64,000 bases of DNA from Pseudosulfitobacter sp. DSM 107133. GTDB lineage: Bacteria > Pseudomonadota > Alphaproteobacteria > Rhodobacterales > Rhodobacteraceae. The stretch lies in the NCBI RefSeq assembly GCF_022788695.1, contig NZ_CP085154.1, forward strand, positions 1,054,001 to 1,118,000, written 5' to 3'. Positions 29,455-38,781 of the stretch are shown one piece after another; the stretch's first letter is position 1; each line of letters begins with the position of its first letter. The notes below the pieces were generated by a model, which was given only the letters and a program-made list of their open reading frames with translations, had not been told where the DNA came from and did not search any database. The translations under genes were made by a program, and so were the position numbers.

Positions 29455-30743
29455 TCCCCTTTGGCTTTGGTTTCGAACCGCAGACCGGCGGCGGTGCCAG
29501 CCTTGAAGCCGTTCCAATAGGTGTGATCGGCGGTGGGTTTGCCCGCATCATCCATCGCCACGACCCCATCGCCCGAGACCGGGACAAGGTCGAAAAAGCG
29601 CGCTTCCTCGACCTTGTCCTTCAGGTGCACATCCATAAAGGCGGTGGCAAAGTGCTGGGCGATGTTGTTCATGCGGTTGGTGTCCCAGACCGCATCCGCG
29701 TAATGCTCGAACGGAGCATAGCCCAGCCCTTCGTCCATGGCCCAGCTTTCGAGGGGCGCAGGCATCGGCGCGGCGGCATTGTGGCCGGCATTGTCAAAGG
29801 TCAGCAGGTGGCGGTCGGTGCCCGTGGTGCCGTCGAAAATGCCACGGATTGCGTCATAGATCGAGGTGTCGTCCACGCTGCCCGCCATCAGCATCAGCGG
29901 CTTGCGAAAGCCCGCCAGCCCCTCGGCATCCCAGAAACCTGCGTTGTTGCCCCAGGGGCCGATGGCGATGATCGCCTTGACCCGGTCGTCAATCAGCGCC
30001 TCGTGGGTTTCGGTGCCTGCCATGTTCGCCGCCAGCAGCCCGTTGGGCGTGCCCCAGCTGTATTCGGTCGACGCCTGCGTCACCCCCGCACCGCCAAAGA
30101 TCATCGCGCCGTAGCCGCCCATCGAATAGCCGATCACGCCCACGGTGTCGCCGTCGATGATGGCCCCCAGCGGGCCGTCCAGCGCGGCCATCTGGTCGAT
30201 CACAAAACGCTGGTCAATCGGGCGGTTCAGCAGGGTCGAGCCAAAGGCGCCCTTGTCGGAATAGGTGCTGTCGGTGTGGTCTATGGACACGGTGACATAG
30301 CCCTTGGAGGCGAGGTTTTCGCCCAGATGGCTCATCAGGAAGCGGTTGCCGGGATAGCCGTGGCTGATCACGATCAACGGGTATTGCGCGTCGGTGGCAG
30401 GGGCCGCATCGCGCGCGGCGCGGCCTGTCAGCCGGGCCTGCCTGTGCCCGTCGCGCAGTGTGGTGGTGTATTCGCCGCCCGGCTCGGTGCCCGCCGCGGC
30501 GGGATACCAGACCTCGACCGTCAGGGGGCGGTCATAGGTGGGGGCGCTGTCGGCGGTGGTGTTGACGATATCGATCTGGCCGGCATGGCTGAATTCCAGC
30601 GTCTGCACCCCGATGACATGGTCGCCATAAGGCGCAAGCTCGGGCGCGTCGGGGCGGATCTGGTCGATGGGGTTGGCGTAAAGCATTCCGGCGGCGCTGA
30701 TGCCCGCAAGGCCGAGTGTAACGGATTTCAGTGTGGTGGTCAT
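29451..30743 (-). CDS. Exported alpha/beta hydrolase (dienelactone hydrolase / PAF-acetylhydrolase-like)
   Basis: 430 residues with a signal-like N-terminus (VTLGLAGISAAGMLYA). The hydrolase core shows YPLIVISHGYPGNR (residues ~121-134), the nucleophile elbow VIGYSMGGYG (Ser207) and FDNAGHNAAAP with the catalytic His. The DRPLTVEVWYPAA start resembles periplasmic PAF-acetylhydrolase-like esterases. It is expected to act on an ester in the periplasm; the natural substrate is unknown. It is first in a two-gene operon with the epoxide-hydrolase-like gene. Confidence 0.78.
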   Translation of the reverse strand: MTTTLKSVTLGLAGISAAGMLYANPIDQIRPDAPELAPYGDHVIGVQTLEFSHAGQIDIVNTTADSAPTYDRPLTVEVWYPAAAGTEPGGEYTTTLRDGHRQARLTGRAARDAAPATDAQYPLIVISHGYPGNRFLMSHLGENLASKGYVTVSIDHTDSTYSDKGAFGSTLLNRPIDQRFVIDQMAALDGPLGAIIDGDTVGVIGYSMGGYGAMIFGGAGVTQASTEYSWGTPNGLLAANMAGTETHEALIDDRVKAIIAIGPWGNNAGFWDAEGLAGFRKPLMLMAGSVDDTSIYDAIRGIFDGTTGTDRHLLTFDNAGHNAAAPMPAPLESWAMDEGLGYAPFEHYADAVWDTNRMNNIAQHFATAFMDVHLKDKVEEARFFDLVPVSGDGVVAMDDAGKPTADHTYWNGFKAGTAAGLRFETKAKGE

Positions 30744-31344
30744 GACAGTCTCCCTTTCTGTCTGTTCCGCGCCCGCCGGCATCGTTTGGCTGCGTGCAGG
30801 CCTGTTGCGCCCGCCTGTGGTGAACGCCGGGCCACTGTGACACAGCCTCCCAAGCGATCAACCCGTGACCTTACGGCGTAAAGGGCGCGAACAGTTTGCG
30901 TCGTCGCTCGGATAATGTGCCCTTGTAACAGCGCGGCAACAGCGGGGGCTTTTTGGTGGCATTGGCGCTCTTGGCTGATGGCGTGAGCGGGGACATCGCG
31001 CCAGCGGCGCGTCTTCGACACGATCGCGCCGACGGCGCGTCTTCGACACGATCGCGACCGGATGCCGATCCATGTCGGGCAGGGCAGGGGCGTAAGGATT
31101 GCAAGATGATGCTGTCGTCCGGATGGCTCGATCTGCTGCGCAACTGGTAGCACGCGCCGGCCACCAGGACCTTGGTGTCACGGACCGCCGGCGTTTCGCA
31201 GGCAGGTTCAAGGAGCGTGGTCGCGGGACAGGCTCCCGTTCCCGACCCGTTACAATGCGCCCGCGCTGTGCGTCGTCAATCCCTTGACACTCCGGCACCC
31301 ACGCTCCCAGATGCGGCCCAACCCCCGGATGCAGGAGAGCCGCC
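30744..31344. other. 601-bp intergenic stretch without a supported gene
   Basis: It lies between the divergently transcribed hydrolase pair and pepT. I see a 28-bp tandem duplication (separate entry), several short GC-rich inverted repeats and no frame with convincing codon use or ribosome-binding site. It could hold decayed coding sequence or two promoters. Confidence 0.5.
30997..31052. repeat. 28-bp tandem duplication
   Basis: Two adjacent 28-bp units (30997-31024 and 31025-31052) differ only in the small loop: CGCGCCAGCGGCGCG versus CGCGCCGACGGCGCG, each followed by TCTTCGACACGAT. Each unit carries an inverted repeat GCGCC-NNN-GGCGC. Two units are too few for a CRISPR and no spacer is present. 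Confidence 0.85.
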
Positions 31345-32601
31345 ATGCGCACCGATTTCGACACCGAACTGGAAGACCGTCTTGTCCGCTATGCCAGGAT
31401 CGACAGCCAAAGCGACGGACACAGCGCATCGGTCCCCAGCACGCAAATCCAGCTGGATATGTCGCGCCTGCTGATGGACGAGCTGAAAGCGATGGGCGCG
31501 CAGGATGTGACGCTCAGCCAGGACAGCGTCGTGCTGGCCACCATCCCCGCAACCCAAGGCGTAAACGCCCCCGTCATGGGCTGGCTCGCCCACGTCGACA
31601 CCGCCCCCCAGTTCAATGCATCCGGTGTGAAACCCGTGGTGCATCGCGGCTACAACGGTGGCGATATCAGCTTTGCCGATGCCCCCGACCTGCGCCTGTC
31701 GCCCGAAGACTACCCCTTTCTGTCCGAAAAGGTGGGCGAGGATATCATCACCGCCAGCGGCACCACCCTGCTGGGGGCCGATGACAAGGCCGGCGTCGCC
31801 GTGGTCATGACCGCCGCGCGCCACCTGCTGGAAAACCCCGACATCGCGCATGGCAAAATCCGTCTGGCCTTTGTGCCCGACGAGGAAATCGGGCGCGGTG
31901 TCACGCCCAATCTGCCCGCCGATCTGGCGGCGGATTTCGCCTATACTTTTGACGGCTCTATGCCTGGCGAAGTGGAATACGAAAGCTTTTCGGCGGACGC
32001 GGGCGTGGTGAAGATCACCGGCGTGTCGATCCACCCCGGTTGGGCCAAGGACGAGCTGGTCAACGCCCTGCATCTGGGCGCCAAGGTGCTGATGACGCTG
32101 CCCCATGTCACCATGACCCCCGAAACCACCGAAGGCCGCGACGGGTTCATCCATGCGGTGTCGATGACCGGCAGCGCCGCCGAGGTCGAGATGTATTTCA
32201 TCCTGCGCGACTTTGAAATGGAGGGGCTTGAGGCCAAGGGCGCGCTTTTGCGTCAGGTCTGTGAAACCGTCGCCGCGACAGAACCCCGCGCGCAGATTTC
32301 CTGCGAGATCAGCCACCAGTACCGCAACATGCGCTACTGGCTGGAAAAAGACATGACGCCGGTGGATATGGCCACCGCCGCCGTGCGCAAGGCGGGGATG
32401 GAGCCGGTGTCGGGCGCGATCCGCGGCGGCACCGACGGGTCACGCCTGACCGAGTTCGGCACCCCGTGCCCCAACATCTTTTGCGGCATGCAGAACGTCC
32501 ACGGCCCGCTGGAATGGGTGTCGGTGCAGGACATGGCCAAGGCGACACTGGTGGCGCTGAACCTCGCGACGGGTGTGGCCGAGCTGGACGCGCCTGCGTA
32601 A
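31345..32601 (+). CDS. pepT: Peptidase T (tripeptide aminopeptidase)
   Basis: 418 residues, M20B metallopeptidase. Zinc ligands and catalytic residues are visible: AHVDTAP (His83, Asp85), LLGADDKAGV (Asp at about 146), VPDEEIGRG (catalytic Glu180/Glu181), FDGSMPGEVE (Asp at about 203), and a late GMQNVHGPLEWV with the last His ligand. It removes the N-terminal residue from tripeptides in the cytoplasm. Length is normal. It is preceded by GGAGAGCC and followed by a long-repeat copy, so it appears monocistronic. Confidence 0.95.
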   Translation: MRTDFDTELEDRLVRYARIDSQSDGHSASVPSTQIQLDMSRLLMDELKAMGAQDVTLSQDSVVLATIPATQGVNAPVMGWLAHVDTAPQFNASGVKPVVHRGYNGGDISFADAPDLRLSPEDYPFLSEKVGEDIITASGTTLLGADDKAGVAVVMTAARHLLENPDIAHGKIRLAFVPDEEIGRGVTPNLPADLAADFAYTFDGSMPGEVEYESFSADAGVVKITGVSIHPGWAKDELVNALHLGAKVLMTLPHVTMTPETTEGRDGFIHAVSMTGSAAEVEMYFILRDFEMEGLEAKGALLRQVCETVAATEPRAQISCEISHQYRNMRYWLEKDMTPVDMATAAVRKAGMEPVSGAIRGGTDGSRLTEFGTPCPNIFCGMQNVHGPLEWVSVQDMAKATLVALNLATGVAELDAPA

Positions 32602-32682
32602 GCGACAGTGTGGAACCTTCGCGCATCTCTGGCACGATGGGGCAGGTTTTCTGATTCCTGTCAGTGGGGGGGCGATACAATG

Positions 32683-32768
32683 TCGGTCCAAACCGGACCT
32701 TGGGCGCTGTATGGTCCAAAGTCTGGTGTGCGGGACTTTGCTGCCGTCCACCAAAGCCCGGAATCAAG
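32683..32768 (+). repeat. Long dispersed repeat, copy 1, left part (split by IS110)
   Basis: Includes CAAACCGGACCTTGGGC, GCGGGACTTTGCTGCCGTCC and CACCAAAGCCCGGAATCAAG. The continuation is found on the far side of the IS110 at 33924. Joined, the two parts restore the uninterrupted order seen in the copy at 61590-61965. Confidence 0.85.
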
Positions 32769-32780
32769 TATCCGTCTTGG

Positions 32781-33725
32781 TCAAGGGTGTTTTGGTGTCC
32801 ATTCTCTGTTTTCGCTTATGAGAGTGTTTGCGAGGATCAGGAGTTTTCGCATGAGGACGGCGAGCGCGACCTTGTGGGGTTTTCCGGCGGCTCTGAGGGC
32901 ATCGTATTTCTGGCTCAGATCGGGGTTTCGCTTCATGGCGACGAGGGCGGGCATGAACAGGCTCTCGCGCAGGAGCCTGCGCCCGCCCTGGATGTGGGCC
33001 TTTCCGCTCCACTGACCGGACTGACACGTGATCGGCGCGAGACCTGCGAGCGCCGCGATCTGCTTTGACCCCAGAGTGCCGATCTCGGGGCATTCGCTGA
33101 GCAGCGCCCGTGCGGTGATGGCACCGATCCCGGGGATCGAGGTGAGAATGCCGATTGCCCTGGCGCGTTCCGGGCAATCGCGGTTTCGCCGTTCGATTTC
33201 GGCGTTAAGCCTGTCGATCTGGTGGTTGACCTGACGCAGGCGTGCCCGGGTCAGGCGGCGGGTCACGTCGAGCTGTTGCGTGCCAAGGCGGTTCATCAGC
33301 GCGGTACGATCCCGCACCAGCCCGGTGCGGGCGACATGCAACTCCTTGATTTCACGCTGTTTGGGGTCGGTTGGCTGGTCCGGAACCAGCTCCAGCGCGC
33401 GCCCCATGAGCGCGAGCATGCGGGCATCGACCGCGTCGGTCTTAGCGCGTGTGCCGTGGGCCTGCGCGAAGCGGCGGGCCTGCAGCGGGTTCACCTTGAC
33501 GAGCGGCAGGCGGCCTGAGAAATGGCTCTCGAGGCGTCGGTGGTAGGGGCCGGTGGGCTCGAAGACCACGCGCTCCGGCGTTGTCTGCCCCAACCAGCGC
33601 TCGAAGGCGCGCAGGCCTGTCGCGGTATTGTCGAACCGGGCGTGGGTTGCGGTGCTGAGCCGGTGCGCGTCAAGATGCGCTTTCGAGATGTCGATGCCGA
33701 TGGTATCGTTGATCATCTTCGTCAT
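32781..33725 (-). CDS. IS110-family transposase (DEDD recombinase)
   Basis: 314 residues. The N-terminal RuvC-like domain has the catalytic acidic residues in IGIDISKAHLDAH, VVFEPTGPYHR and KTDAVDARMLA (DEDD). The C-terminal Tnp domain has SIPGIGAITARALLSE and LAGLAPITCQSGQWSGKAHI followed by the serine-containing region that completes the composite active site. A GCAAAGGAC ribosome-binding site precedes the ATG at 33725. The gene looks intact. It shares only family-level similarity with the transposase at 58613-59572, so the two elements are different IS110 types. Confidence 0.93.
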   Translation of the reverse strand: MTKMINDTIGIDISKAHLDAHRLSTATHARFDNTATGLRAFERWLGQTTPERVVFEPTGPYHRRLESHFSGRLPLVKVNPLQARRFAQAHGTRAKTDAVDARMLALMGRALELVPDQPTDPKQREIKELHVARTGLVRDRTALMNRLGTQQLDVTRRLTRARLRQVNHQIDRLNAEIERRNRDCPERARAIGILTSIPGIGAITARALLSECPEIGTLGSKQIAALAGLAPITCQSGQWSGKAHIQGGRRLLRESLFMPALVAMKRNPDLSQKYDALRAAGKPHKVALAVLMRKLLILANTLISENREWTPKHP

Positions 33726-33726
33726 G

Positions 33727-33890
33727 TCCTTTGCTTGTCGTGCAGAGCCTGTGAGCTGCTGCGTATCCGTTCAGGCCTCATGCGAAGACGACGGGCGATC
33801 TCACTTGATTACGGTCCTCGAAGACCTGGCCGCAGACGATCCACCCGTCGCCGGTGCCTGCGATCCAAAAGGTGGCTGGCACCGGCTCCA
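33727..33890 (-). ncRNA. Putative bridge RNA of IS110 copy 1
   Basis: Read in the element's direction: a 5' stem-loop (33850-33886, 9-bp stem GCCGGTGCC / GGCACCGGC); a first internal loop closed by CGACGGG / CCCGTCG (33789-33850) and capped by GGTC-TTCGAG-GACC (33813-33826); and a second loop next to the transposase start. First loop, 3' side: AATCAAG, complementary to the right side of the target (CTTGATT). Second loop: ACGGATAC, identical to the element's right end (plus-strand GTATCCGT at 32768-32775 and 33763-33770), and GACAAG, complementary to its left end. This is the layout known for IS110 bridge RNAs. The left-target match is weak (TCGT only). Transcript ends are estimated. Confidence 0.65.
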
Positions 33891-33923
33891 CCTTCGCAGA
33901 AGAGCCACGGAAAGTCTGAGACA

Positions 33924-34161
33924 AGGCACGAAGTGCCGCCGGGCAGCGCCCGACCGCCCCATGGGCGGGCGCTTCCTCACCGTGTTTCACCTCTTCATCC
34001 CCACGCCAAAGACGAGAAATAAAGTGGCGGCCACTGACGTCGCGATGCCCACCCGCGGTCGGGCGCCGCCCTGTGTGGGTAAGTCACTTTGGACTCCAAG
34101 CCGACATTCGTCGCATAGTGCATCGAAGTCCGGTGAGCGGGACAAAGTGAGCTTTCACTGT
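33924..34161 (+). repeat. Long dispersed repeat, copy 1, right part
   Basis: Continues the element cut at 32768: GGCACGAAGTGCCGCCGGGC, the hairpin GCGCCCGACCGCCC-ATGGGCGGGCGC, AATAAAGTGGCGGCCACTG, ATGCCCACCCGCGGTC, and a tail CTCCAAGCCGACATTCGTCG that matches 44199-44247 in reverse. Together with the left part it makes a copy of about 320 bp. Confidence 0.85.
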
Positions 34162-34187
34162 AGTTGCGCGAAGGTCTGCAGGTTGGC

Positions 34188-34388
34188 TCAGCCGACGCCG
34201 CCGTCTGCCATGCCATTGCCTTTGCCGCGAGCGATTTCTTTGGCATCATAGCCGGCACCCGGAGTATGTGGCCCGTGGACTTTTGGCGGCTGATTTTTCT
34301 TGAGCTTTCGAACATGCAGAACGGTGTAGACAACGAGCATGCAGGCAACCAATGGCACAAGCAGAAAGGTTATTTGGTTAGCAGTCAA
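34188..34388 (-). CDS. Putative small single-span membrane protein
   Basis: 66 residues starting at TTG (34388) with TAGGAAA about 8 bases before it. Residues ~4-25 are hydrophobic (QITFLLVPLVACMLVVYTVL), followed by a basic stretch VRKLKKNQPPK and a glycine-rich tail ending GKGNGMADGGVG. This is a plausible single-pass inner-membrane peptide. Against it are the TTG start, the small size and the repeat-rich surroundings. I do not recognise a family. Confidence 0.45.
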   Translation of the reverse strand: MTANQITFLLVPLVACMLVVYTVLHVRKLKKNQPPKVHGPHTPGAGYDAKEIARGKGNGMADGGVG

Positions 34389-34457
34389 AACGATTTCCTA
34401 TGCAGGATGTTAGGTCTGATCTCTTTAGCTTAGCAGACCTTCGCGCATATTGCAGTA

Positions 34458-34512
34458 TCGGGGACTTTGGGCTCAAACCGGACCCTCGCTGCATCCTATG
34501 CGAACGTCCGCA
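34458..34512 (+). repeat. Fragment of the long dispersed repeat
   Basis: GGGCTCAAACCGGACCCTCG and CTGCATCCTATGCGAACG match the outer module of the copies at 61590-61965 and 39545-39865 (GACTCAAACCGGACTCTCGC in reverse). Only this module is present, between the small membrane-protein gene and the ACT-domain gene. Confidence 0.6.
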
Positions 34513-34617
34513 CCTCAATTGCCGGCTTTGCCGGATCAAGAGGTCGTGGGCTGTCTGTATTGCAGTTACCCCTGAATGCTGCGAGCTTCTGACATGCCGC
34601 AATGATGGAACCGCAAC

Positions 34618-35052
34618 ATGCCAGAAATCGCTACCACAGCGGCCGAAATGATCTCGGGAATGACACCGGTGTTACAGCCCGGGACGTTTGTCTTCATCAC
34701 AACCCAAGACCCTGCACGTGTCGCCGCACTGTTCGCACACGCCGTTTCGACCGTCAGGGAAGCAGAGGGCATGTCGATGCTGATCCCTGTGGAATCGGCG
34801 CAGGAAACAGGGCTGAATGTGGACCATCCGATGCGCTGCATTACGCTCAACGTCTTCTCTTCGCTGCAAGGTGTCGGACTGACCGCCGCCGTTTCATCGG
34901 CGCTTGGTGAAAACGGCATCCCCTGCAACATGGTTGCCGGCTTCCATCACGATCACGTTTTTTTGCCCGCAGACATGTGCGACAGGGCGATGCGGATTTT
35001 GACAGCTTTGCAGAACACTGCGGCTGAGAACATGAAGGCCACCGGCGACTGA
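34618..35052 (+). CDS. ACT-domain-like protein
   Basis: 144 residues made of two halves with ACT-like beta-alpha-beta pattern: PGTFVFITTQDPARVAALFA, then CITLNVFSSLQGVGLTAAVSSALGENGIPC and VFLPADMCDRAMRILTAL. ACT domains bind small ligands such as amino acids and control enzymes. This stand-alone form is conserved but its ligand is unknown. An ATG at 34618 with no strong ribosome-binding site begins the conserved part. It lies upstream of proS on the same strand but 148 bp away. Confidence 0.72.
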   Translation: MPEIATTAAEMISGMTPVLQPGTFVFITTQDPARVAALFAHAVSTVREAEGMSMLIPVESAQETGLNVDHPMRCITLNVFSSLQGVGLTAAVSSALGENGIPCNMVAGFHHDHVFLPADMCDRAMRILTALQNTAAENMKATGD

Positions 35053-35200
35053 CGCGCGTATTGGATCGCCAGGGTCATGATCCACCGGTCCCTGTGGGTC
35101 CAATTTGACAACAACAGCATCCCCCGCCCCCCGCTTTCCCAATTGCGACAGCGCCAGCAATGCCCTAATCAGGCCCAAACACCGTTCCAAGGAGGCCATG

Positions 35201-36538
35201 ATGCGCCTGAGCCGTTATTTTCTGCCCGTTCTCAAGGAAACCCCCAGCGAGGCACAGATCGTCAGCCACCGCCTGATGCTGCGGGCGGGTATGATCAAAC
35301 AAGCCAGCGCGGGCATCTATTCGTGGCTGCCGCTGGGCTTCAAGGTCCTGCGCAAGATCGAAAACATCGTGCACGAGGAACAGGCGCGCGCCGGTCACAT
35401 GCCGATGCTGATGCCCACCATCCAGTCCGCCGACCTGTGGCGCGAAAGCGGGCGTTACGACGCCTACGGCGCGGAAATGCTGCGCTTCAAGGACCGGCAC
35501 GACCGCGACATGCTGTTCACGCCCACCGCCGAGGAGCTGATCACCGACATCTTCCGCGCCAACGTCAGCAGCTACAAGGACCTGCCGCTGACCATGTACC
35601 AGATCCAGTGGAAATTCCGCGACGAGATCCGCCCGCGTTTCGGCGTGATGCGGGGCCGCGAATTCCTGATGAAGGACGGCTACAACTTCGACCTCACCAA
35701 AGAGGACGCGCTGCACGCCTACAACCGTCACCTGGTCTCCTACCTGCGCACCTATGAACGCATGGGCCTGCAAGCGATCCCGATGCGCGCCGACAGTGGC
35801 CCCATCGGGGGCGACGACACCCACGAATTCCTCGTGCTGGCGGAAACCGGCGAGAGCGAGGTGTTCTATGACAGCGCCGTGACAGACCTCAGCTTTGGCG
35901 ACCGCGAGATCGACTATGACAGCGTTGCCGATTGCGCCGCCGTGATGGAAGAATTCACCACCAAATACGCCCGCACCGACGAAACCCACGATCCGGCCCT
36001 GTTCGAACAGGTCCCCGAGGACCGCCGCCGCGTGGCGCGTGGCATCGAAGTGGGCCAGATCTTCTATTTCGGCACCAAATATTCCGAGCCTTTGGGCGCG
36101 GTGGTGCAGGGACCGGATGGCAAACAGGTGCCGGTACACATGGGCAGCCACGGCATCGGCGTCAGCCGCCTGTTGGGCGCGATTATCGAGGCCAACCACG
36201 ACGACAACGGCATCATCTGGCCCGAGGGCGTGACCCCCTTCCACGTCGGCATCGTCAACCTGCGTCAGGGCGACGAAGCCACTGACGGGGCCTGCGAAGC
36301 CCTGTACAAAGCGTTGAAGGCCAAGGGCTTGGATCCGCTCTATGACGACCGCGACGAGCGGGCAGGTGGCAAATTCGCAGCGATGGACCTGATCGGCCTG
36401 CCATGGCGCATCACCGTCGGGCCCCGCGGGCTGAAAAACGGTGTGGTCGAACTGACATCGCGCCGCAGCGGGGAAAGCGAAGAGATGACCGCCGAGGCCG
36501 CCGTCGCCCGCATCGCGGAGATTTACGCAGGCATTTAA
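35201..36538 (+). CDS. proS: Prolyl-tRNA synthetase (short alphaproteobacterial form)
   Basis: 445 residues, a class II aminoacyl-tRNA synthetase charging tRNA-Pro. It starts [20 protein letters not shown] and carries motif 1 ([15 protein letters not shown]), motif 2 ([27 protein letters not shown], cut here for reference to about residues 135-160) and motif 3 near [12 protein letters not shown]. It lacks the editing insertion of the longer bacterial form, as usual in alphaproteobacteria. The open frame starts at 35105, but GGAGG at 35191-35195 fits the ATG at 35201. Confidence 0.96.
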   Translation: MRLSRYFLPVLKETPSEAQIVSHRLMLRAGMIKQASAGIYSWLPLGFKVLRKIENIVHEEQARAGHMPMLMPTIQSADLWRESGRYDAYGAEMLRFKDRHDRDMLFTPTAEELITDIFRANVSSYKDLPLTMYQIQWKFRDEIRPRFGVMRGREFLMKDGYNFDLTKEDALHAYNRHLVSYLRTYERMGLQAIPMRADSGPIGGDDTHEFLVLAETGESEVFYDSAVTDLSFGDREIDYDSVADCAAVMEEFTTKYARTDETHDPALFEQVPEDRRRVARGIEVGQIFYFGTKYSEPLGAVVQGPDGKQVPVHMGSHGIGVSRLLGAIIEANHDDNGIIWPEGVTPFHVGIVNLRQGDEATDGACEALYKALKAKGLDPLYDDRDERAGGKFAAMDLIGLPWRITVGPRGLKNGVVELTSRRSGESEEMTAEAAVARIAEIYAGI

Positions 36539-36585
36539 AGGGGCACCATGCGCACGCTTCTCATCCATAGCATTGGCACCGGACC

Positions 36586-37074
36586 ATGATCGTGCGCACC
36601 CTCACACTGGTGGCGGCCCTGACCGCAGGGGCCGCCACCTCGCAATTTCCCGAATTCTCTCAGCAATATGCGCAACGTCTGGGCGGGGCAGTCGATGCGC
36701 TGGCCGAGGTCGCGGCGGATTTCGACGCCTCCGCACAGGCCGAGGGGCTGACCCGCACCCAAGCGTTGCAGCAGATGCAAGGCACCCCCTTTATCGACCG
36801 TCGTCGCGCCGACATGATCCGCACCTTTGCCCGTTACGACAAACTGCGCGCCGATCTGGCCGCCCTCGACAGCGCCGGCCCCTTCATGCGCGCCTATAAC
36901 GCCACCCGCATGACCGACCGTGACGTCGCCCGCGCCGCTTGGGCCGCCTTCCAGCCCGCCGTGCCGCTGACCTTCGCAGGGGGTATTTTCGCCGCTGCGG
37001 GCTTTGTCGCCATGCTGCTGCTGATCGGCATATTGCGGCTGCTGTCGCCCAGACGCCGGAGAAGCACGGTATAG
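36586..37074 (+). CDS. DUF2937-type membrane protein
   Basis: 162 residues. The N-terminus (MIVRTLTLVAALTAGAATS) is a first membrane segment or signal anchor. A long helical, probably periplasmic region follows (FPEFSQQYAQRLGGAVDALA...), with a second membrane segment at about residues 132-155 (FAGGIFAAAGFVAMLLLIGI) and a basic tail RRRRSTV. This matches the DUF2937 family, whose function is unknown. It follows proS by 47 bp on the same strand and may be co-transcribed. Confidence 0.78.
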   Translation: MIVRTLTLVAALTAGAATSQFPEFSQQYAQRLGGAVDALAEVAADFDASAQAEGLTRTQALQQMQGTPFIDRRRADMIRTFARYDKLRADLAALDSAGPFMRAYNATRMTDRDVARAAWAAFQPAVPLTFAGGIFAAAGFVAMLLLIGILRLLSPRRRRSTV

Positions 37075-37162
37075 GTCTGCTGTTGTGGCCTCAGGAGTTG
37101 TCTCTGCGACATTCTAGCGACCTGAAACTTTCCATCCGCAGCGCTGGCCGTGAAGGCCGTAA

Positions 37163-37375
37163 TGCGGGACATTGCTGTAATCCACCAAAGCCCGGAATCA
37201 AGGTGCGTAGCACCGCCGGGCAGCGCCCGGCCGCCCCATGGGCGGGCGCTTTCTCACCGTCTTGCACCTCTTCCCCCTCACGCCAAAGCGGATAAATAAA
37301 GTGGCACAGACCAACGTTCCGCTGCCCACCCGCGGTCTGGCGCTGCCCTCTGTGGCGATGTCACTTATTCCCACA
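37163..37375 (+). repeat. Long dispersed repeat, copy 2
   Basis: GGGACATTGCTGTAATCCAC, CAAAGCCCGGAATCAAGG, the central hairpin GCGCCCGG...CCATGGGCGGGCGC (37223-37250), AATAAAGTGGC, GCCCACCCGCGGTCTGG and GATGTCACTT, in the same order and orientation as copy 1. It fills most of the 420-bp gap between DUF2937 and the lolCE-type gene; the remaining 37376-37494 is C-rich with no gene. Confidence 0.85.
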
Positions 37376-37494
37376 ACTGTCTGCCCCCCCCCACACGCAA
37401 AACTGCGTGACCAAACCCACCTCCCACCGCACCACGGCTTGACCCCACCCGACAAACAAACCAACGTGCGCGCGACCCCGAGCAGGAGCCGTAA

Positions 37495-38781
37495 ATGGCC
37501 AATTCCACAGCCCCCTTTGCCCCCTTTGAATGGATGATCGCCTGGCGCTACCTGCGTGCGCGGCGCGCCGAGGGCGGCGTCAGTGTCATGACATGGATCA
37601 GCCTGATCGGCATCACCCTCGCGGTGTTCGCCCTGATCGCCACGCTGGCCGTGCGCTCGGGCTTTCGCGCCGAATTTGTGGACACGATCCTGGGGGCCAA
37701 CGCCCATGTGACCGTCTATAATCTGGGCGAAACCACCGCCACCGGCCAGATCGACCGCACCATCCCCGACTATACCGCAATGGCCCAACGTCTGGCCGCC
37801 GTGCCGGGTGTCATCCGCGCGGCCCCGCTGGTGCGCGGACAGGTCATGGCCAACATGCGTCAGGCCAACGCGGGCGTCGAGGTGTTCGGGATCGAACTGG
37901 CCGACCTCAAGGGCCTGCCGCGCATCGCTGACCCCACCACCAGCCTTGGCGACATCAACAACTTTGACAAGGGCATTGCGATCGGCTCGGGCGTGGCGCG
38001 CGAACTGGGCGCGACCGTGGGCGACAGGATCAAGCTGATCTCGCCCAATGGCGTCAAAACCGCCTTTGGCACCAGCCCGCGCGTGAACGCCTACGAGGTC
38101 GTCTATGTCTTTTCCGCAGGCCGCTATGACATCGACCGCACCCGGGTCTACCTGCCGCTGGCCGAAGCGCAAAGTTTCTTCAACCGCGAAGGCGTCGCCA
38201 CCGAGATCGAGGTGATGGTGCAGAACCCCGATACCGTCGACCAGATGACGCAGGCCCTGCAACAGGCCGCAGGCGAACGCGCCCAGACATGGACATGGCG
38301 CGATGCTTCGGGCAGCTTCCTGCGCGCGCTTGAGGTCGAGGACAACGTGATGTTCATCATCCTGTCGATCCTCGTGTTGATTGCCGCGATGAACATCGTG
38401 TCGGGGCTGATCATGCTGGTCAAGAACAAGGGTCGCGACATCGGCATCCTGCGCACCATCGGCCTGTCCGAAGGCTCGATCCTGCGTGTGTTCTTTATCT
38501 GCGGTGCCTTCACCGGCCTGATCGGCACGGCGCTGGGCGTCATTCTTGGCTGCCTGTTCGCCCTTTATATCGACCCGATCTTTTCCTTTGTGAATGTGGT
38601 GATGGGCGGCGGCGTCTGGGATCCGTCCATTCGCGGTATCTATGCGTTGCCGGCCCAGTTGAACCTGTCGGATGTGCTCAAGGCGGTCAGCCTGTCGCTG
38701 GGCCTGTCCTTTATCGTCACCATCTTTCCGGCCCGCCGTGCGGCGCGGATGAACCCTGTCGAGGCGCTGCGTTATGAGTGA
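37495..38781 (+). CDS. lolC: Lipoprotein-releasing ABC transporter permease LolC/LolE
   Basis: 428 residues with the FtsX/MacB-like plan: one N-terminal membrane segment ([22 protein letters not shown]), a large periplasmic domain (~45-275), then three membrane segments ending [16 protein letters not shown]. With LolD it extracts outer-membrane lipoproteins from the inner membrane and passes them to LolA. The N-terminus [18 protein letters not shown] is diagnostic. AGGAGCCGTAA precedes the ATG. The stop overlaps the lolD start by 8 bases. Alphaproteobacteria usually have one LolC/E-type permease gene, so C versus E naming is nominal. Confidence 0.92.
   Translation: MANSTAPFAPFEWMIAWRYLRARRAEGGVSVMTWISLIGITLAVFALIATLAVRSGFRAEFVDTILGANAHVTVYNLGETTATGQIDRTIPDYTAMAQRLAAVPGVIRAAPLVRGQVMANMRQANAGVEVFGIELADLKGLPRIADPTTSLGDINNFDKGIAIGSGVARELGATVGDRIKLISPNGVKTAFGTSPRVNAYEVVYVFSAGRYDIDRTRVYLPLAEAQSFFNREGVATEIEVMVQNPDTVDQMTQALQQAAGERAQTWTWRDASGSFLRALEVEDNVMFIILSILVLIAAMNIVSGLIMLVKNKGRDIGILRTIGLSEGSILRVFFICGAFTGLIGTALGVILGCLFALYIDPIFSFVNVVMGGGVWDPSIRGIYALPAQLNLSDVLKAVSLSLGLSFIVTIFPARRAARMNPVEALRYE

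Larger units (their letters stand above)
32767..33925 (-). mobile_element. IS110-family insertion sequence 1
   Basis: About 1.16 kb including both core dinucleotides. Boundaries come from the interrupted repeat: the left flank ends GGAATCA, the right flank resumes GCACGAAGTGCC, and AG (CT in the element's orientation) occurs at both junctions. It has one transposase gene (32781-33725), only 12 bp of non-coding right end, and 200 bp of non-coding left end holding a bridge-RNA-like structure, so it belongs to the IS110 rather than the IS1111 group. It has no terminal inverted repeats. Confidence 0.9.

Noticed and set aside
30997..31052. Possible CRISPR (tandem 28-bp units)
   Set aside because: Only two units, directly adjacent with no spacer, and no cas genes. 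The 22-bp pair at 57257-57300 fails for the same reasons.
33522..34251. Plus-strand frames covering the IS110 left end and the repeat
   Set aside because: They cross the transposase antisense, the bridge-RNA region and the repeat boundary, with no shared start or family.
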